A DNA stretch of 64,000 bases, taken from an uncultured Kiritimatiellota bacterium (GTDB lineage: Bacteria > Verrucomicrobiota > Kiritimatiellia > RFP12 > UBA1067). The notes under the pieces are model-generated. The model ran no database searches and had not been told where the DNA came from. It saw only the letters and a program-made list of their open reading frames with translations. Positions 1 to 8,467 of the stretch are shown in pieces. The stretch lies in the NCBI GenBank assembly GCA_934635385.1, contig CAKTZI010000017.1, positions 1 to 64,000 on the forward strand. Reading direction: 5' to 3'. Every line of letters begins with the position of its first letter. Position 1 is the stretch's first letter. A program made the position numbers and the translations under genes.

Positions 1-1781
1 CCGCGCCACGCCTCCGGCGCGACCAGCCCCTTCGGCTCCATGAACGCGTCGAGGATGCCGACGAGCGCCGTGCCCTGTCCGGGGAAGTCCTGGATGTCGA
101 GGAGCTGGAAGCCGCCGAAGCCGGGCGTGCGCAGCGCCTCCTCGATGTCCTCGCGGTAGTTGAGGACGGCGAGCGCGCCCGACGCGCGGAAGAAGTCGTC
201 CGCCCTGTCCGCCATGCCCGCCTTCCGCAGGCGCTCGCGGAAGATCTCAAGGTTCACGGGCTTCAGCGGCCCCGTCCACTTTTCGATCTCGGCGTAGTTC
301 GGGTAGACCTGGTACTGGCCGACCTCGTGCCCGACGAGCGGCACGGCGGAATGCCCGACGGCTGACGCGAAGTCGCGCGTCGTGCCGCCGCCCGGCGCCT
401 GCACACCGCCGAGGGGCAGGTCGGCGTTCGCGTACGAGCCGCGCACGTTCCCCTCCGCGCCCGGCGCGCTGCGGAAGGTCACCCAGAAGTCGTCACCGGG
501 GCACGCCTTCGGCACGAAGAAGTCCGCGTTCGTCCCCTGCGCGTAGAGCGGGCGCGGGTCGTGGGCGCGCAGCGCCTCCACGACGGCGCGGCGCCCCTCG
601 CGCCCCTTCAGCGGCTCGTTGGCGAGCGAGAACATCACGAACGAGGGGTGGTTGCCGTAGGCGTCGAGGATGCGCCTCGACTCGGCGAGGCAGTAGTCCC
701 GCAGCTCCGGCCTCGACCAGTCGCCGCCGAAGCACGCGAACTCGGGCTGGAGGTAGAAGCCGAGCTCGTCCGCCGCCTCGAACGCGGCCTCGGGCGGGCA
801 CCACGAGTGGAAGCGCACGTGGTTGAGGCCGTAGTCCTTCAGCGTGCGGAAGTACCTCCGCCACGACGCGGCGTCCATCGGCGCGGCGCCCGTGAGCGGC
901 CACACGCAGGCGTCGTGCCGCCCGCGCAGGAACGTCGGGCGCCCGTTGACCGCGAACCGCGTGCCCTGCGCGCGGAACGACCGCAGGCCGACCCGCATCC
1001 TGCGGGAGAGGTCCCCGACGCGCACCTCGATCTCGTGCAGGACGGGCGTGAACTCGCTCCAGGGCGCGGCGTCTTTCGCGAGGGCGACCGTCTGGAGGTT
1101 CGTCGTCACGCCCGTCGGCGAGATGACCTCGGCCTCCACGCCGACCGTCCGCGTCGCCGGGTCAGGGAAGAGGCGGATCCGGCCGAAGCGCGTCGGCCCC
1201 TCGGCGCGCATCTCGATGCGCCCCATCACGCCGTTCCAGTTCGTCTGCGTGTCGTCCGAGACCTGGTGGCCCGACACGGGAAGTTCGTCGAGGCGGTTGT
1301 CGATTTCGAGGCGCAGCGCGTGGCGCCCCGGCCGCACGTCCGGCGGCAGCTCGAACACGGCGGGCGTCGCGAGCGTGTCGCGGCGGCCGAGGTCAGCGCC
1401 GTCCCAGAAGGCCCGGACGGCCTTGGTGCGCTCCAGGAAGAGCGAGACGCGCCTCCCCGCCCACGACGCGGGGATCTCGACGTCGCGCGCGTACCGCGCC
1501 ACGCCGACGAACGGGAAGCGCCGCGCCGGGTGCATCGTGAGCGCGCCCGCCATCTCCGCGCCGAGGAGCTGCGGGTGGATGCGCTCGACGACCGCGCCGC
1601 CGAGGCGCCCGTCGCCCTTCTGCGCGAGGTCAGTCGTCGTCGGCAGGCGGATCGTGTCCGTGAGCGCGTCCGTCTCGCCGAGCGCGAACCGCCACTCCCC
1701 CGCAAGGGAGAGGCACTCGCCCTGCGCGCAGAGGCAGGCGCCCGTCAGTGCCCCCGCAACCACCAGTCGTTTCACGTTCAT
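1..1781 (-). CDS. Glycoside hydrolase family 2 beta-glycosidase (3' end outside window)
   Basis: Exported GH2-type enzyme, probably a beta-galactosidase or beta-glucuronidase acting on plant or mucin glycans. The first 20 residues (MNVKRLVVAGALTGACLCA) are a signal peptide. A jelly-roll sugar-binding domain, an immunoglobulin-like domain and a TIM barrel follow. The acid/base Glu sits in SLANEPLKG and the nucleophile candidate is the Glu of GHEVGQ. Two in-frame ATGs exist; the second (1781) is chosen because AGGA lies 9 nt before it, while it touches the first (1790). The gene runs off the left edge, so length and C-terminal domains are unknown. It is the downstream neighbour of the DUF4143 ATPase but is probably not functionally linked to it. 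The substrate is not predictable from this fragment. Confidence 0.85.
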   Translation of the reverse strand, partial: MNVKRLVVAGALTGACLCAQGECLSLAGEWRFALGETDALTDTIRLPTTTDLAQKGDGRLGGAVVERIHPQLLGAEMAGALTMHPARRFPFVGVARYARDVEIPASWAGRRVSLFLERTKAVRAFWDGADLGRRDTLATPAVFELPPDVRPGRHALRLEIDNRLDELPVSGHQVSDDTQTNWNGVMGRIEMRAEGPTRFGRIRLFPDPATRTVGVEAEVISPTGVTTNLQTVALAKDAAPWSEFTPVLHEIEVRVGDLSRRMRVGLRSFRAQGTRFAVNGRPTFLRGRHDACVWPLTGAAPMDAASWRRYFRTLKDYGLNHVRFHSWCPPEAAFEAADELGFYLQPEFACFGGDWSRPELRDYCLAESRRILDAYGNHPSFVMFSLANEPLKGREGRRAVVEALRAHDPRPLYAQGTNADFFVPKACPGDDFWVTFRSAPGAEGNVRGSYANADLPLGGVQAPGGGTTRDFASAVGHSAVPLVGHEVGQYQVYPNYAEIEKWTGPLKPVNLEIFRERLRKAGMADRADDFFRASGALAVLNYREDIEEALRTPGFGGFQLLDIQDFPGQGTALVGILDAFMEPKGLVAPEAWR

Positions 1782-1832
1782 TTCCGTCATTCCTTTCTCT
1801 TCAGGTTTCACTGTTTGTCTTCTTGAGAATCA

Positions 1833-3149
1833 TCAGTCGCCGGACCCCGCCTCGTCGAGGCACCACTTCCAGACGGGGACGATGCGCACGCCGTCATCCG
1901 CCTGACGCTCGTCATCCCACGTCACGAGGAGGCAATCCGAAACGCCCAGCTCGTCGCGGGCCTCGCGCAAGGCCGCCAGTTCCCGCTTCGCGGTCGATTC
2001 CTGCGACAGCTCCCACGCAACCTGAATGAGCCGACGCAGATGCGTGTCACGGTCTTCGACAAGAAAATCCACCTCTGTTCCCGATTTCGTCACGTAATAC
2101 TCAATCTTGTTGAAACCCCGGCGAAGGTGCATGAACACCAGGTTCTCCAGCAGCCAACCGCGCTCGGCCGCGTTCTTGGGCGTCAGCGCCCGAATGATCC
2201 CCGTGTCGACGATGTAGTACTTGTCAGGATTCGCCCGGCGGACGGACAGCGAGTCCGTGCGGATTGACACGCGGTAAAGAAGGTAGGCGTCCGTAAAATA
2301 CGACAGGTAGTCCGAGATGAACTCTCGGTTGTCCGACACGCCGAGGTTCTTCAGCGTCCCGGACAGCGCGCGCGTCGAGATCTTGCGCGCGTAGTTGTGG
2401 ATGACGGCGTCCAGCGTGTAGCGCAGGGCCTGCACGCTCGGAATCTCGTGCCGCTCGATGACATCGCGGTAGACGACGGCATCGACGTACTCCTGAAGCA
2501 GCTTGTTGCGGACGCGCGCCCCTTCGCCCTGGACATCGGGGAAGCCGCCCTCCTCCAGATAGCGCGCCATCGCATGGCGCAGCACGCCGGCCGTGCGGGA
2601 CGAATACGACGCGGACGGAAGCGCCTTCACGAGCCCGTTGAACGTCAGGAACTCCGGGAACGAAAGCGGAAAGATCTCCGTCTCCAGCGAGCGCCCCCGC
2701 ATCTGCGACGCGATTTCGGACGACAGCATCTTGGACGACGAGCCCGTCAGGCACAGCTGCACGAGGCGCGAATCGACCAGCCGCCGCGCATACAGCTCCC
2801 ATCCCTCCACATCCTGCAGCTCGTCCAGGAAATACCAGCATTTCTGCCGCGCCGCATCGGGGTAGAGCTCCGCATGCACGTCGCCGATTAGCCGCAGGTC
2901 TTCAAGGCGCACGCGCTTCAGGCGGTCGTCATCGAAGTTCACGTGGACGATCCGCTCCAGCGGTATGCCGGCGTCGAGCAGCCCCCGCATGCGCTGATAC
3001 GTGACGTAGGTCTTCCCCGTCCGGCGCATGCCCATGACAACGGTCGCGTCATGCGCCTTTTCCGGGTAATCGACGGCACGAGGCCTGACGTCCGTCGGGA
3101 CGCCCTCCTCGTAGAACTCCTGCATGACTTCGCCAATCTGCCGCTTCAT
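1833..3149 (-). CDS. AAA family ATPase with DUF4143 domain (copy 1)
   Basis: 438-residue ATP-binding protein of the AAA_14/DUF4143 type. The Walker A is GMRRTGKT near residue 42, the Walker B region is WYFLDELQD near 108, and the sensor segment LTGSSSKML follows. The C-terminal half has the DUF4143 nuclease-like core with EVDFLVED and a later Gln/Trp stretch. Members are abundant, often multicopy and often horizontally moved; their cellular role is not established. The start is fixed by a TATACT box 7 nt before the ATG, so the message is probably leaderless. Two TGGCCAA-N5-TTGGCCA palindromes spaced 33 bp lie upstream (3191-3243). A second, divergent copy is at 33477-34808. Confidence 0.9.
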   Translation of the reverse strand: MKRQIGEVMQEFYEEGVPTDVRPRAVDYPEKAHDATVVMGMRRTGKTYVTYQRMRGLLDAGIPLERIVHVNFDDDRLKRVRLEDLRLIGDVHAELYPDAARQKCWYFLDELQDVEGWELYARRLVDSRLVQLCLTGSSSKMLSSEIASQMRGRSLETEIFPLSFPEFLTFNGLVKALPSASYSSRTAGVLRHAMARYLEEGGFPDVQGEGARVRNKLLQEYVDAVVYRDVIERHEIPSVQALRYTLDAVIHNYARKISTRALSGTLKNLGVSDNREFISDYLSYFTDAYLLYRVSIRTDSLSVRRANPDKYYIVDTGIIRALTPKNAAERGWLLENLVFMHLRRGFNKIEYYVTKSGTEVDFLVEDRDTHLRRLIQVAWELSQESTAKRELAALREARDELGVSDCLLVTWDDERQADDGVRIVPVWKWCLDEAGSGD

Positions 3150-3156
3150 GCCGTGA

Positions 3157-3162
3157 AGTATA
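3157..3162 (-). promoter_or_regulatory. -10 box of a leaderless promoter for the DUF4143 ATPase
   Basis: TATACT on the minus strand ends 7 nt before the ATG at 3149, so transcription should begin at or next to the start codon. No Shine-Dalgarno sequence could fit. Confidence 0.6.
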
Positions 3163-3190
3163 GCACGACACGCCGCCGCGCGTCAATCCT

Positions 3191-3243
3191 GTGGCCAATT
3201 TTCTTGGCCACATCCGCTCGTTTCTGGCCAAGATTATTGGCCA
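3191..3243. repeat. Two phased palindromes, TGGCCAA-N5-TTGGCCA, 33 bp apart
   Basis: The first palindrome spans 3191-3211 and the second 3225-3243. Both half-sites repeat at exactly 33 bp (3192/3225 and 3204/3237), about three helical turns. They lie 30-80 bp upstream of the -10 box of the DUF4143 ATPase, in the position of an operator array. Function is inferred. Confidence 0.75.
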
Positions 3244-3268
3244 CCTGTCCGACATCAGAGGACGACAA

Positions 3269-3739
3269 CTAGTCAATCTTCCGCTGCCAGACGCCGCTGC
3301 CGCGCGTGTGGATGAAGAGCCGCCCCCGGTCGAGGACGAGACGGCGGTACTGACCCGTCGGGACCCTCATGCCGTCCTTCAGCGCCGTCCAGTGCGCGCC
3401 GCCGTCGCGCGAAATGCAGACGTCCTCGAAGTCCCTCGTGACGGAAGCGGCCAGCCCGCGCCGGTGGCGGTCGAACGCGAGCGCGTAGCCGAGTCCCTCG
3501 CTGCCCGGCAGAAGCCCCCCGAACGTCCGGCCGCCGTCCGCGTACTCCATGATCCCGTTGGCCGTGGCGACGAGGAAGCGTCCGGGGGCGAACGGATCCG
3601 CCGCGCACGTGTACTCGCCGACCGAATACCGTTCGGACAGCTTCACCCAGGCGTCCGCCGCGCGGTCGAGCCGATACGCCTCGCCCGTGTGCCTGCCGCC
3701 CATCAGCGCGCTGCCGTCGGGCGAGAACACTGGCCGAAC
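3269..3739 (-). pseudogene. 3' remnant of a BNR-repeat (sialidase-like propeller) secreted protein
   Basis: From about position 3736 this frame encodes some 155 residues that align throughout with the C-terminus of the intact BNR protein at 11491-13677. Shared blocks are DGSA, ADPFAPGRFL, the EGLGYALAFD region and TRGSGVW near the end. There is no start codon of its own; the 5' three quarters are gone. On its 5' side it is joined to a LamG gene in a different frame, so it is not translated as part of that protein. The joint lies at 3727-3740, where TGTTC occurs twice 11 bp apart. Either a deletion between two neighbouring genes or an assembly misjoin explains it. Confidence 0.75.
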
Positions 3740-4644
3740 ACAAACTCCTCGTAGCCGGAAGCGACCGAATCGGGCCGATACCATGTTTCAAGCGTAAAGG
3801 CGCTAGAGGAGATCGTATAGCCCGTATCCAACGCCCCCGTCCCCTGTGCCGCATAGGCGCCGTTTCGATCCAGCACCTTTTCGCCGAAAGGACTGCCCGC
3901 GTCTTCCCGCCAGGAAAACGCGGCGGGAAGCGTCGCCGACCGAGACGGATCGACGGCATTGGCCACGACCGTCCCCTCCGTCTGGTCGAGCGGCCAACGC
4001 GCAACCAGTCCGTCTTCGACATCGTTCAGTTCACGTGCGAAGTTGGCGCGGATCTCTTCGTCGCTCCGGCAGACGTTCCAGTAGCGCACCTCCCGGAAGC
4101 GGCACTTGAACCCCGCCGTCTTCTGATGTCCGCCGAGAAGCAGGGGACAGTCCATCGGAGGCGTGATCGGTTCACTGGCCGTCCGCGCGACCCGGCCCTT
4201 CAGGACGCCGTTGAGGTAGACGGACGCCGTATCGCCGTCGGTCGCCATCGACACATGCGTCCAGGCACCGGCCGTCAGGGATTCGGACGCCACGGGGAGA
4301 GGATTGGAGAATCCGCGATAGAAGAAGGTCACCTTGCCGTTTTGGGCGTGCATGTTGAAGTCGCCCGTCGTACCCCCCTTGAACTGGCCCATGAAGATCG
4401 ATTCGACCGAAACGTCGTCCAGATACACCCACGCCTCAACCGTGAACGCGCTCGTCGAGATCGAGTAGCCCGTGTCGATGACGCCCACCGCCCCCGTCGC
4501 ATTCTCCAGGACGGAATCGCCAACGGCGCGCAGACCTGCCATCGCCATCAGGAACAGCAGTGCGCCCTTTCGGCAGACGGTTCTCTTGATCGTGTTGCGG
4601 AATATCTCTCTCGCAGTGCCTCTTTCGATTTGTTGGTTCTTCAT
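3703..4644 (-). pseudogene. LamG-domain exported protein, truncated in its second LamG repeat
   Basis: Encodes 313 residues. After a signal peptide within the first 45 residues comes one complete LamG/concanavalin-like domain (STSAFTVEAWVYLDD ... VRYWNVCRS) and the start of a second (SSSAFTLETWYRPDS). The second copy breaks off after FVFGQ, where the first continues FKGGTTG. The last six codons are read from BNR-gene sequence in the wrong frame before a stop. The start is supported by AAGGA 8 nt upstream. LamG proteins of this type are exported and bind carbohydrate. Truncation just after a beta strand suggests loss of function of the second domain at least. Confidence 0.7.
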
Positions 4645-4686
4645 GGAGTTGTTCCTTATCTTCTTGTTGCCTGTAGTGAATGCTTA

Positions 4687-5283
4687 TTAGTTTGCGTTGA
4701 CTGTCCCCGTCCCAGAATTGTCGGCCCTTACCTTGACGACGAGTTTCCGAATGCGGCGAGCCGGGCCATCCGTCAGGCAGGGCGCATGCGCGCCGCGCAG
4801 GGGAAACAGCATGATGAACTCGCCCGGCTTGACCGTGACGGTCTTCATCGGCGCATCGAAGAACACGATGTCCCGCCCGTCCCACTTGGCCTCCGAAAGC
4901 ACGCGCGGCGGTGGCGTCGCCAGACCGAAAGCCTCCGTTCCGTCAACGGGCATCTGAATGTCGATGTAGTCCCGGTGGAGTTCCAGACGTCCTTCGGAAA
5001 CCGGCTTCAGGTCGAGCTCCTGGACGAGCGCGTAGCCGTCGTCGCCGGCAATCTCATAGCGTCCGGTCGGCAGGTTGGCCAAGTCATGCGTACGGATGAA
5101 GTCAAACGCCTGTCGCAGCAGCCGATTTCGTCCGAAGTGGCGCGACGCATTCTCGATCCTGTCATGGACAACCGCCGCGCCGTCGTCGGCACGTCCAACC
5201 GTCGTCACGGGCTTGTCCGACTTGCAGACACATCCGCATCCCGCCGCCAGCAAAAGTGAAACAGCCATGACCTTCATCATCAT
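4687..5283 (-). CDS. YhcH/YjgK/YiaL family protein with lipoprotein signal
   Basis: 198 residues. The body matches the YhcH/YjgK/YiaL (DUF386) cupin family, whose E. coli member NanQ is an N-acetylneuraminate anomerase. Recognisable motifs are HRDYIDIQ, the KPGEFIMLFP strand and the HAPC segment with the metal-binding His. Family members are normally about 150 residues and cytoplasmic. Here about 25 extra N-terminal residues form a lipoprotein signal with lipobox LAAGC, so the protein is probably anchored facing the periplasm. The gene overlaps the aldolase gene by 4 bp (ATGA), implying translational coupling. The likely role is to speed anomer exchange of an acidic or amino sugar before uptake. 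Confidence 0.8.
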   Translation of the reverse strand: MMMKVMAVSLLLAAGCGCVCKSDKPVTTVGRADDGAAVVHDRIENASRHFGRNRLLRQAFDFIRTHDLANLPTGRYEIAGDDGYALVQELDLKPVSEGRLELHRDYIDIQMPVDGTEAFGLATPPPRVLSEAKWDGRDIVFFDAPMKTVTVKPGEFIMLFPLRGAHAPCLTDGPARRIRKLVVKVRADNSGTGTVNAN

Positions 5284-6074
5284 TTCATGACTTTCTTGTT
5301 GTTGTCCGTTGACGTGTAGCGGGCGATTGCGGCGCGAAAGCCGGACAGCAGCGCGTTCGTGTCGTTCTTCACGCCCAGGTAGTTCACGCCGCGCGCGCGC
5401 CAGGCGGTAAAGTCGTCTTCCGCATAGGCCCCCAGCAGAAGGCCGCGCGCACGGGTCTTCGCGCAGGTCTCGTCAATCGCCGCACGCACGGACGGATCGT
5501 CGAAACGTCCCGGACGCCCCATCGACATCGAAAGGTCGTAAAGCCCGACGAGAATGGAATCGATGCCGGGGACGGCGAGGATGGAATCGAGACGCCGCAC
5601 CGCGTCGATGTGCTCGATCTGGATGATGACGAGCGGATCGCGGCGCGAAGTCTCAAGGTAGTCCGAGACATCCGCCGCGCCGTAGTCCAGTCCGCGCCGG
5701 TAGCCGCAGCCGCGCGTACCGCCATGGCAGGGGTAGCGGCACGCCGCGACGGCGCGCGCGGCGTCCGCCGCGTCCATGACCATCGGCACGATGACGCCCG
5801 CCGGCGCGAAGTCGATCACGCGCTTGATCTCCGTGTGGTCGCAGCAGGGCACGCGGTAGAGCGGTGCGACGCCCGTGCCCTTCACGGCCATCAGGTGAAG
5901 CATCGCCGTGTTGCGATCCATCTGCCCGTGTTCGCCGTCGATCCACGTGAAGTCGAAACCGGCCGCACAGGCGATTTCGGTCACGGCCGGGTCGGCGAAC
6001 GTGACGCAGCAGCCCAGCGCGACCTTTCCGCCGCGCATTTTCGCAAGGAACGTCTCAAGATTGTTGATCTTCAT
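5280..6074 (-). CDS. HpcH/HpaI-type aldolase (2-keto-3-deoxy-sugar-acid aldolase family)
   Basis: 264-residue class II pyruvate aldolase of the HpcH/HpaI family. These enzymes cleave 2-keto-3-deoxy acids to pyruvate (or tartronate semialdehyde partners) and an aldehyde in the cytoplasm. Visible landmarks are DFTWIDGEHGQMD, the R of LYRVP, a QIEHIDAV metal-binding segment and GLYDLSMSMGRPG. The ATG at 6074 overlaps the symporter stop by 4 bp. Co-expression with a symporter and an anomerase-like protein suggests breakdown of an imported sugar acid. The exact substrate (KDGlc, HKHD or other) cannot be read from the sequence. Confidence 0.85.
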   Translation of the reverse strand: MKINNLETFLAKMRGGKVALGCCVTFADPAVTEIACAAGFDFTWIDGEHGQMDRNTAMLHLMAVKGTGVAPLYRVPCCDHTEIKRVIDFAPAGVIVPMVMDAADAARAVAACRYPCHGGTRGCGYRRGLDYGAADVSDYLETSRRDPLVIIQIEHIDAVRRLDSILAVPGIDSILVGLYDLSMSMGRPGRFDDPSVRAAIDETCAKTRARGLLLGAYAEDDFTAWRARGVNYLGVKNDTNALLSGFRAAIARYTSTDNNKKVMK

Positions 6075-7102
6075 TTTCGGTCTCCGAAAGGAAGAAGCGC
6101 GAAGCCCGTCAGGACGAGCGCCAGCGTCCCGACGACGATCGCGAGATTGACATGGAGAATCTGCGGCAACCCAAAGGCGCGCGCACCAAAGACAATCCAC
6201 ACGACAGCCAGAATGCCCACGCCCGTGGCGACCGCCGCCTGCACCGGACGCGTCCGCCGGGCAAAGGCCCCCAGCAGGAAAAGTCCGAGCATGCCGCCCG
6301 AAAGGACGCTCTGAAGCCCCCACCAGGCCGTCAGCACGCTCGTCACGTTCATCGCGCACAGCGCCACGCCGACCGCGAACGCCCCCAGCCCGACCGTCGC
6401 CAGCCGCAGGAACCGGATCTGCCCGCGCGCCTGGACCTCGCCCCGCGCAAAGCGCTTGCGGTAGTCCTCCGCGAGGCCGTCCGGCAGGGAACAGGCCAGC
6501 ACGACAAGGCAGACGAGCGCGCCGACGATCAGGATGATGGCCTGAACCGCATCCGTCCACACGACGGCCCTCAGCCCGCCCATCATCGCGTACAGCGTCG
6601 TCGCAAGCCCGACCGCGCAGATGACGGCCGGGACGGAAAAGCCCAGCATCGTCTTCAGCAGCAGGGCCAGCAGGAAGAGGATCATGCCGCTGCGCACCGA
6701 CTGCATCACGAGGAAGCAACTGCTCGCATAGAGTCGCGCCCACACGCCGAAGCGCGCCTCCAGGAACGAATACGCCGATGCGCTCGTCTGCCGACGGTAG
6801 AACGGCACGAACCAGATCGCCGCCACCGTCGCCGCAAACGGAATCGAGAAGGAGAGGACAAGCGCGTTCCACGATTCGAGATACGCTTTCGCCGGAAGCG
6901 CCAGGAACGAGATCGAGCTGACGTACGTCGCGAACACCGAAAGGGCCAGCGCCCAGCCGGGAAGCCGCCCACCACCCTTCGTGAAATCGTCCGCCGCGCC
7001 GCCGGAGCCCCTGCGGAAGTAAAACGAACCCCCGAAGACCGTCGTGCCCACGAGATAGGCCGCGATCACCGCAAGGTCAAGTCCGTTTATCTGGATGTTC
7101 AT
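6071..7102 (-). CDS. Sodium:solute symporter (SSS family) with internal deletion
   Basis: Reads as a sodium-coupled sugar or sugar-acid symporter, but has only 343 residues where SSS carriers have about 480-520. The N-terminal five or six membrane helices are present (ADDFTKGGGRLPGW, GGLRAVVWTDAVQ). The chain then goes from the loop SLPDGLAEDYRKRF straight to the late-helix motif RFLRLATVGLG and GGMLGLFLLGAFARR. The expected middle helices, including the QRY segment, are missing in frame, about 150 residues. It is probably non-functional or drastically altered, unless the assembly is wrong. It is the first gene of an operon with the aldolase and YhcH-like gene. The TATAAT box 7 nt before the ATG indicates a leaderless message. 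Confidence 0.8.
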   Translation of the reverse strand: MNIQINGLDLAVIAAYLVGTTVFGGSFYFRRGSGGAADDFTKGGGRLPGWALALSVFATYVSSISFLALPAKAYLESWNALVLSFSIPFAATVAAIWFVPFYRRQTSASAYSFLEARFGVWARLYASSCFLVMQSVRSGMILFLLALLLKTMLGFSVPAVICAVGLATTLYAMMGGLRAVVWTDAVQAIILIVGALVCLVVLACSLPDGLAEDYRKRFARGEVQARGQIRFLRLATVGLGAFAVGVALCAMNVTSVLTAWWGLQSVLSGGMLGLFLLGAFARRTRPVQAAVATGVGILAVVWIVFGARAFGLPQILHVNLAIVVGTLALVLTGFALLPFGDRK

Positions 7103-7109
7103 GGCTGGA

Positions 7110-7115
7110 ATTATA
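7110..7115 (-). promoter_or_regulatory. -10 box of leaderless promoter for the symporter operon
   Basis: TATAAT on the minus strand with a 7-nt gap to the ATG at 7102. It lies back to back with the AraC gene promoter within 91 bp, the usual arrangement for control by the divergent regulator. Confidence 0.6.
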
Positions 7116-7180
7116 TCACACAATGGATTGAAATATGGTCTTCTGGACGATTCAACAAACACACATGAGAAATAATGTGG

Positions 7181-7186
7181 TATACT
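7181..7186 (+). promoter_or_regulatory. -10 box of leaderless promoter for the AraC-type regulator
   Basis: TATACT followed by 7 nt and the ATG at 7194. No ribosome-binding site is possible if transcription starts at the usual distance. Confidence 0.6.
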
Positions 7187-7193
7187 GTCGCGC

Positions 7194-8042
7194 ATGAACC
7201 ACTTCAAGGGCGTCCGCTTTGGCTTTCCGCTCATTCGGCGAATCGGTCTCATCGAAGACCGGGAGTCGCGTCGTGTCGCGTGGAACTGCCACGCGGGATG
7301 CGAATTCCACTTTGTCCTGCGCGGCCGGTTCGTCTGGGAGCTACAAGGCGCGCGAAAGCCGCTGGTCGTTCCCGGCGGAAACTTCGCCATCCTGCCGCCC
7401 GGACTTAACCATCGCGCCGTGGATGAGGTCGGCGCGCCCTCCGTGCGCATTGGCGTCATCTGCGAACCGCCCACGGCACGGTATGCCAACGGCACGGCTT
7501 TCACGCCTGACGACCTGAGCCGCCTTTTCGGGAACTTCTCCGCCCATGCTCTTTCCGCCACGCCGATTCCCTCGCCGCTCCTGAACGTCCTCCGCCGGAC
7601 GCGCGACGCCATCACGTCCTTCCAGCCGGGAGCCCCCGAGACGGCCCTTCACCTGCGCATCCTGTGCGAACTGCTTTTCGCCGAGACCGCCCGTGTGCTG
7701 AAGTCCGAGGAAGCGATCCGCCACGACGACCGTCTCATCCCGAAAATCTGCGAATGGATCGACGCGAATCTCTCGAATCGCATAACCAACGACCGTCTCG
7801 TGACGCTTTCCGGCTACGGGCGAAGCCGGTTCTTCGCCCTTTTCAGCGCCGCCATGGGGATGCCGCCGAACGACTACATCATCCGTCGGCGCATCGAGCG
7901 TGCCGAGGCACTCCTCAAAAGCCGCCCCGGCGAAACGGTCGAATCCATTGCGCGCCGATGTGGCTTCAACTCGACCGCCTTTTTCTGCAACACATTCCGA
8001 AAGCACACGGGAAAGGCGCCAACGGCCTTTCGCCAGCTCTAA
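7194..8042 (+). CDS. AraC-family transcriptional regulator
   Basis: 282 residues. The N-terminal cupin-like effector domain (residues about 1-110) contains CHAGCEFHFVLRG and LPPGLNHRA. The C-terminal double helix-turn-helix (about 185-280) has GYGRSRFFALFS and the second-helix signature GFNSTAFFCNTFRKHTGKAPTAFR. It is divergent from the symporter-aldolase-YhcH operon with a 91-bp shared promoter region, so it is the likely sugar-responsive activator of that operon. It is one of few plus-strand genes. The stop at 8042 is followed by no obvious terminator. Confidence 0.9.
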   Translation: MNHFKGVRFGFPLIRRIGLIEDRESRRVAWNCHAGCEFHFVLRGRFVWELQGARKPLVVPGGNFAILPPGLNHRAVDEVGAPSVRIGVICEPPTARYANGTAFTPDDLSRLFGNFSAHALSATPIPSPLLNVLRRTRDAITSFQPGAPETALHLRILCELLFAETARVLKSEEAIRHDDRLIPKICEWIDANLSNRITNDRLVTLSGYGRSRFFALFSAAMGMPPNDYIIRRRIERAEALLKSRPGETVESIARRCGFNSTAFFCNTFRKHTGKAPTAFRQL

Positions 8043-8154
8043 ACAATAGTAAAACCGCAACGGCTCCTACGTTTCCCATTGGGCCCTAGATAGTATCGGC
8101 TACGACAGGAAAGCGATTGCAGCAGGCAATTCGTATCAAGGACAATCCGGCGCA

Positions 8155-8397
8155 TCAGACACGAGCCCCATAAGGCGTACGAAGATGCATTTGAGACAAG
8201 GCATCCATCTTTTCGTCCGACAGGCTGCCGCTTTGATAAAGCCCGTCAATTTCGGCTTGCATACGTGCATTGAGGAAGTTGACCAGAACGGACTTCAAAG
8301 CAGCATAGTCCGCCGCGTCCTGAAGACACGACATCATGTTGATGATTTCATATTGAGCCGGATTGAACCCCTTCGGACGTTCTCTGGTCGCAGTCAT
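8155..8397 (-). CDS. Small conserved protein of unknown function (80 aa)
   Basis: Encodes MTATRERPKGFNPAQ..., a short, probably all-helical acidic protein with the segments EIINMMSC and LVNFLNARMQ and a C-terminus QMHLRTPYGARV. I associate this pattern with small Bacteroidota/PVC proteins ending in HxRTPY, often stand-alone and sometimes placed near toxin-like genes. No partner is visible here. An upstream ATG at 8532 gives a longer frame but would run through the promoter and leader hairpin, so the ATG at 8397, preceded by AAAGGAAA, is preferred. Function unknown. Confidence 0.55.
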   Translation of the reverse strand: MTATRERPKGFNPAQYEIINMMSCLQDAADYAALKSVLVNFLNARMQAEIDGLYQSGSLSDEKMDALSQMHLRTPYGARV

Positions 8398-8467
8398 TGA
8401 TGTGTTTCCTTTGATGATGGCAACAACACGCTTGCATAAACGTGTGCTGCCGATATCAATAATCCAC

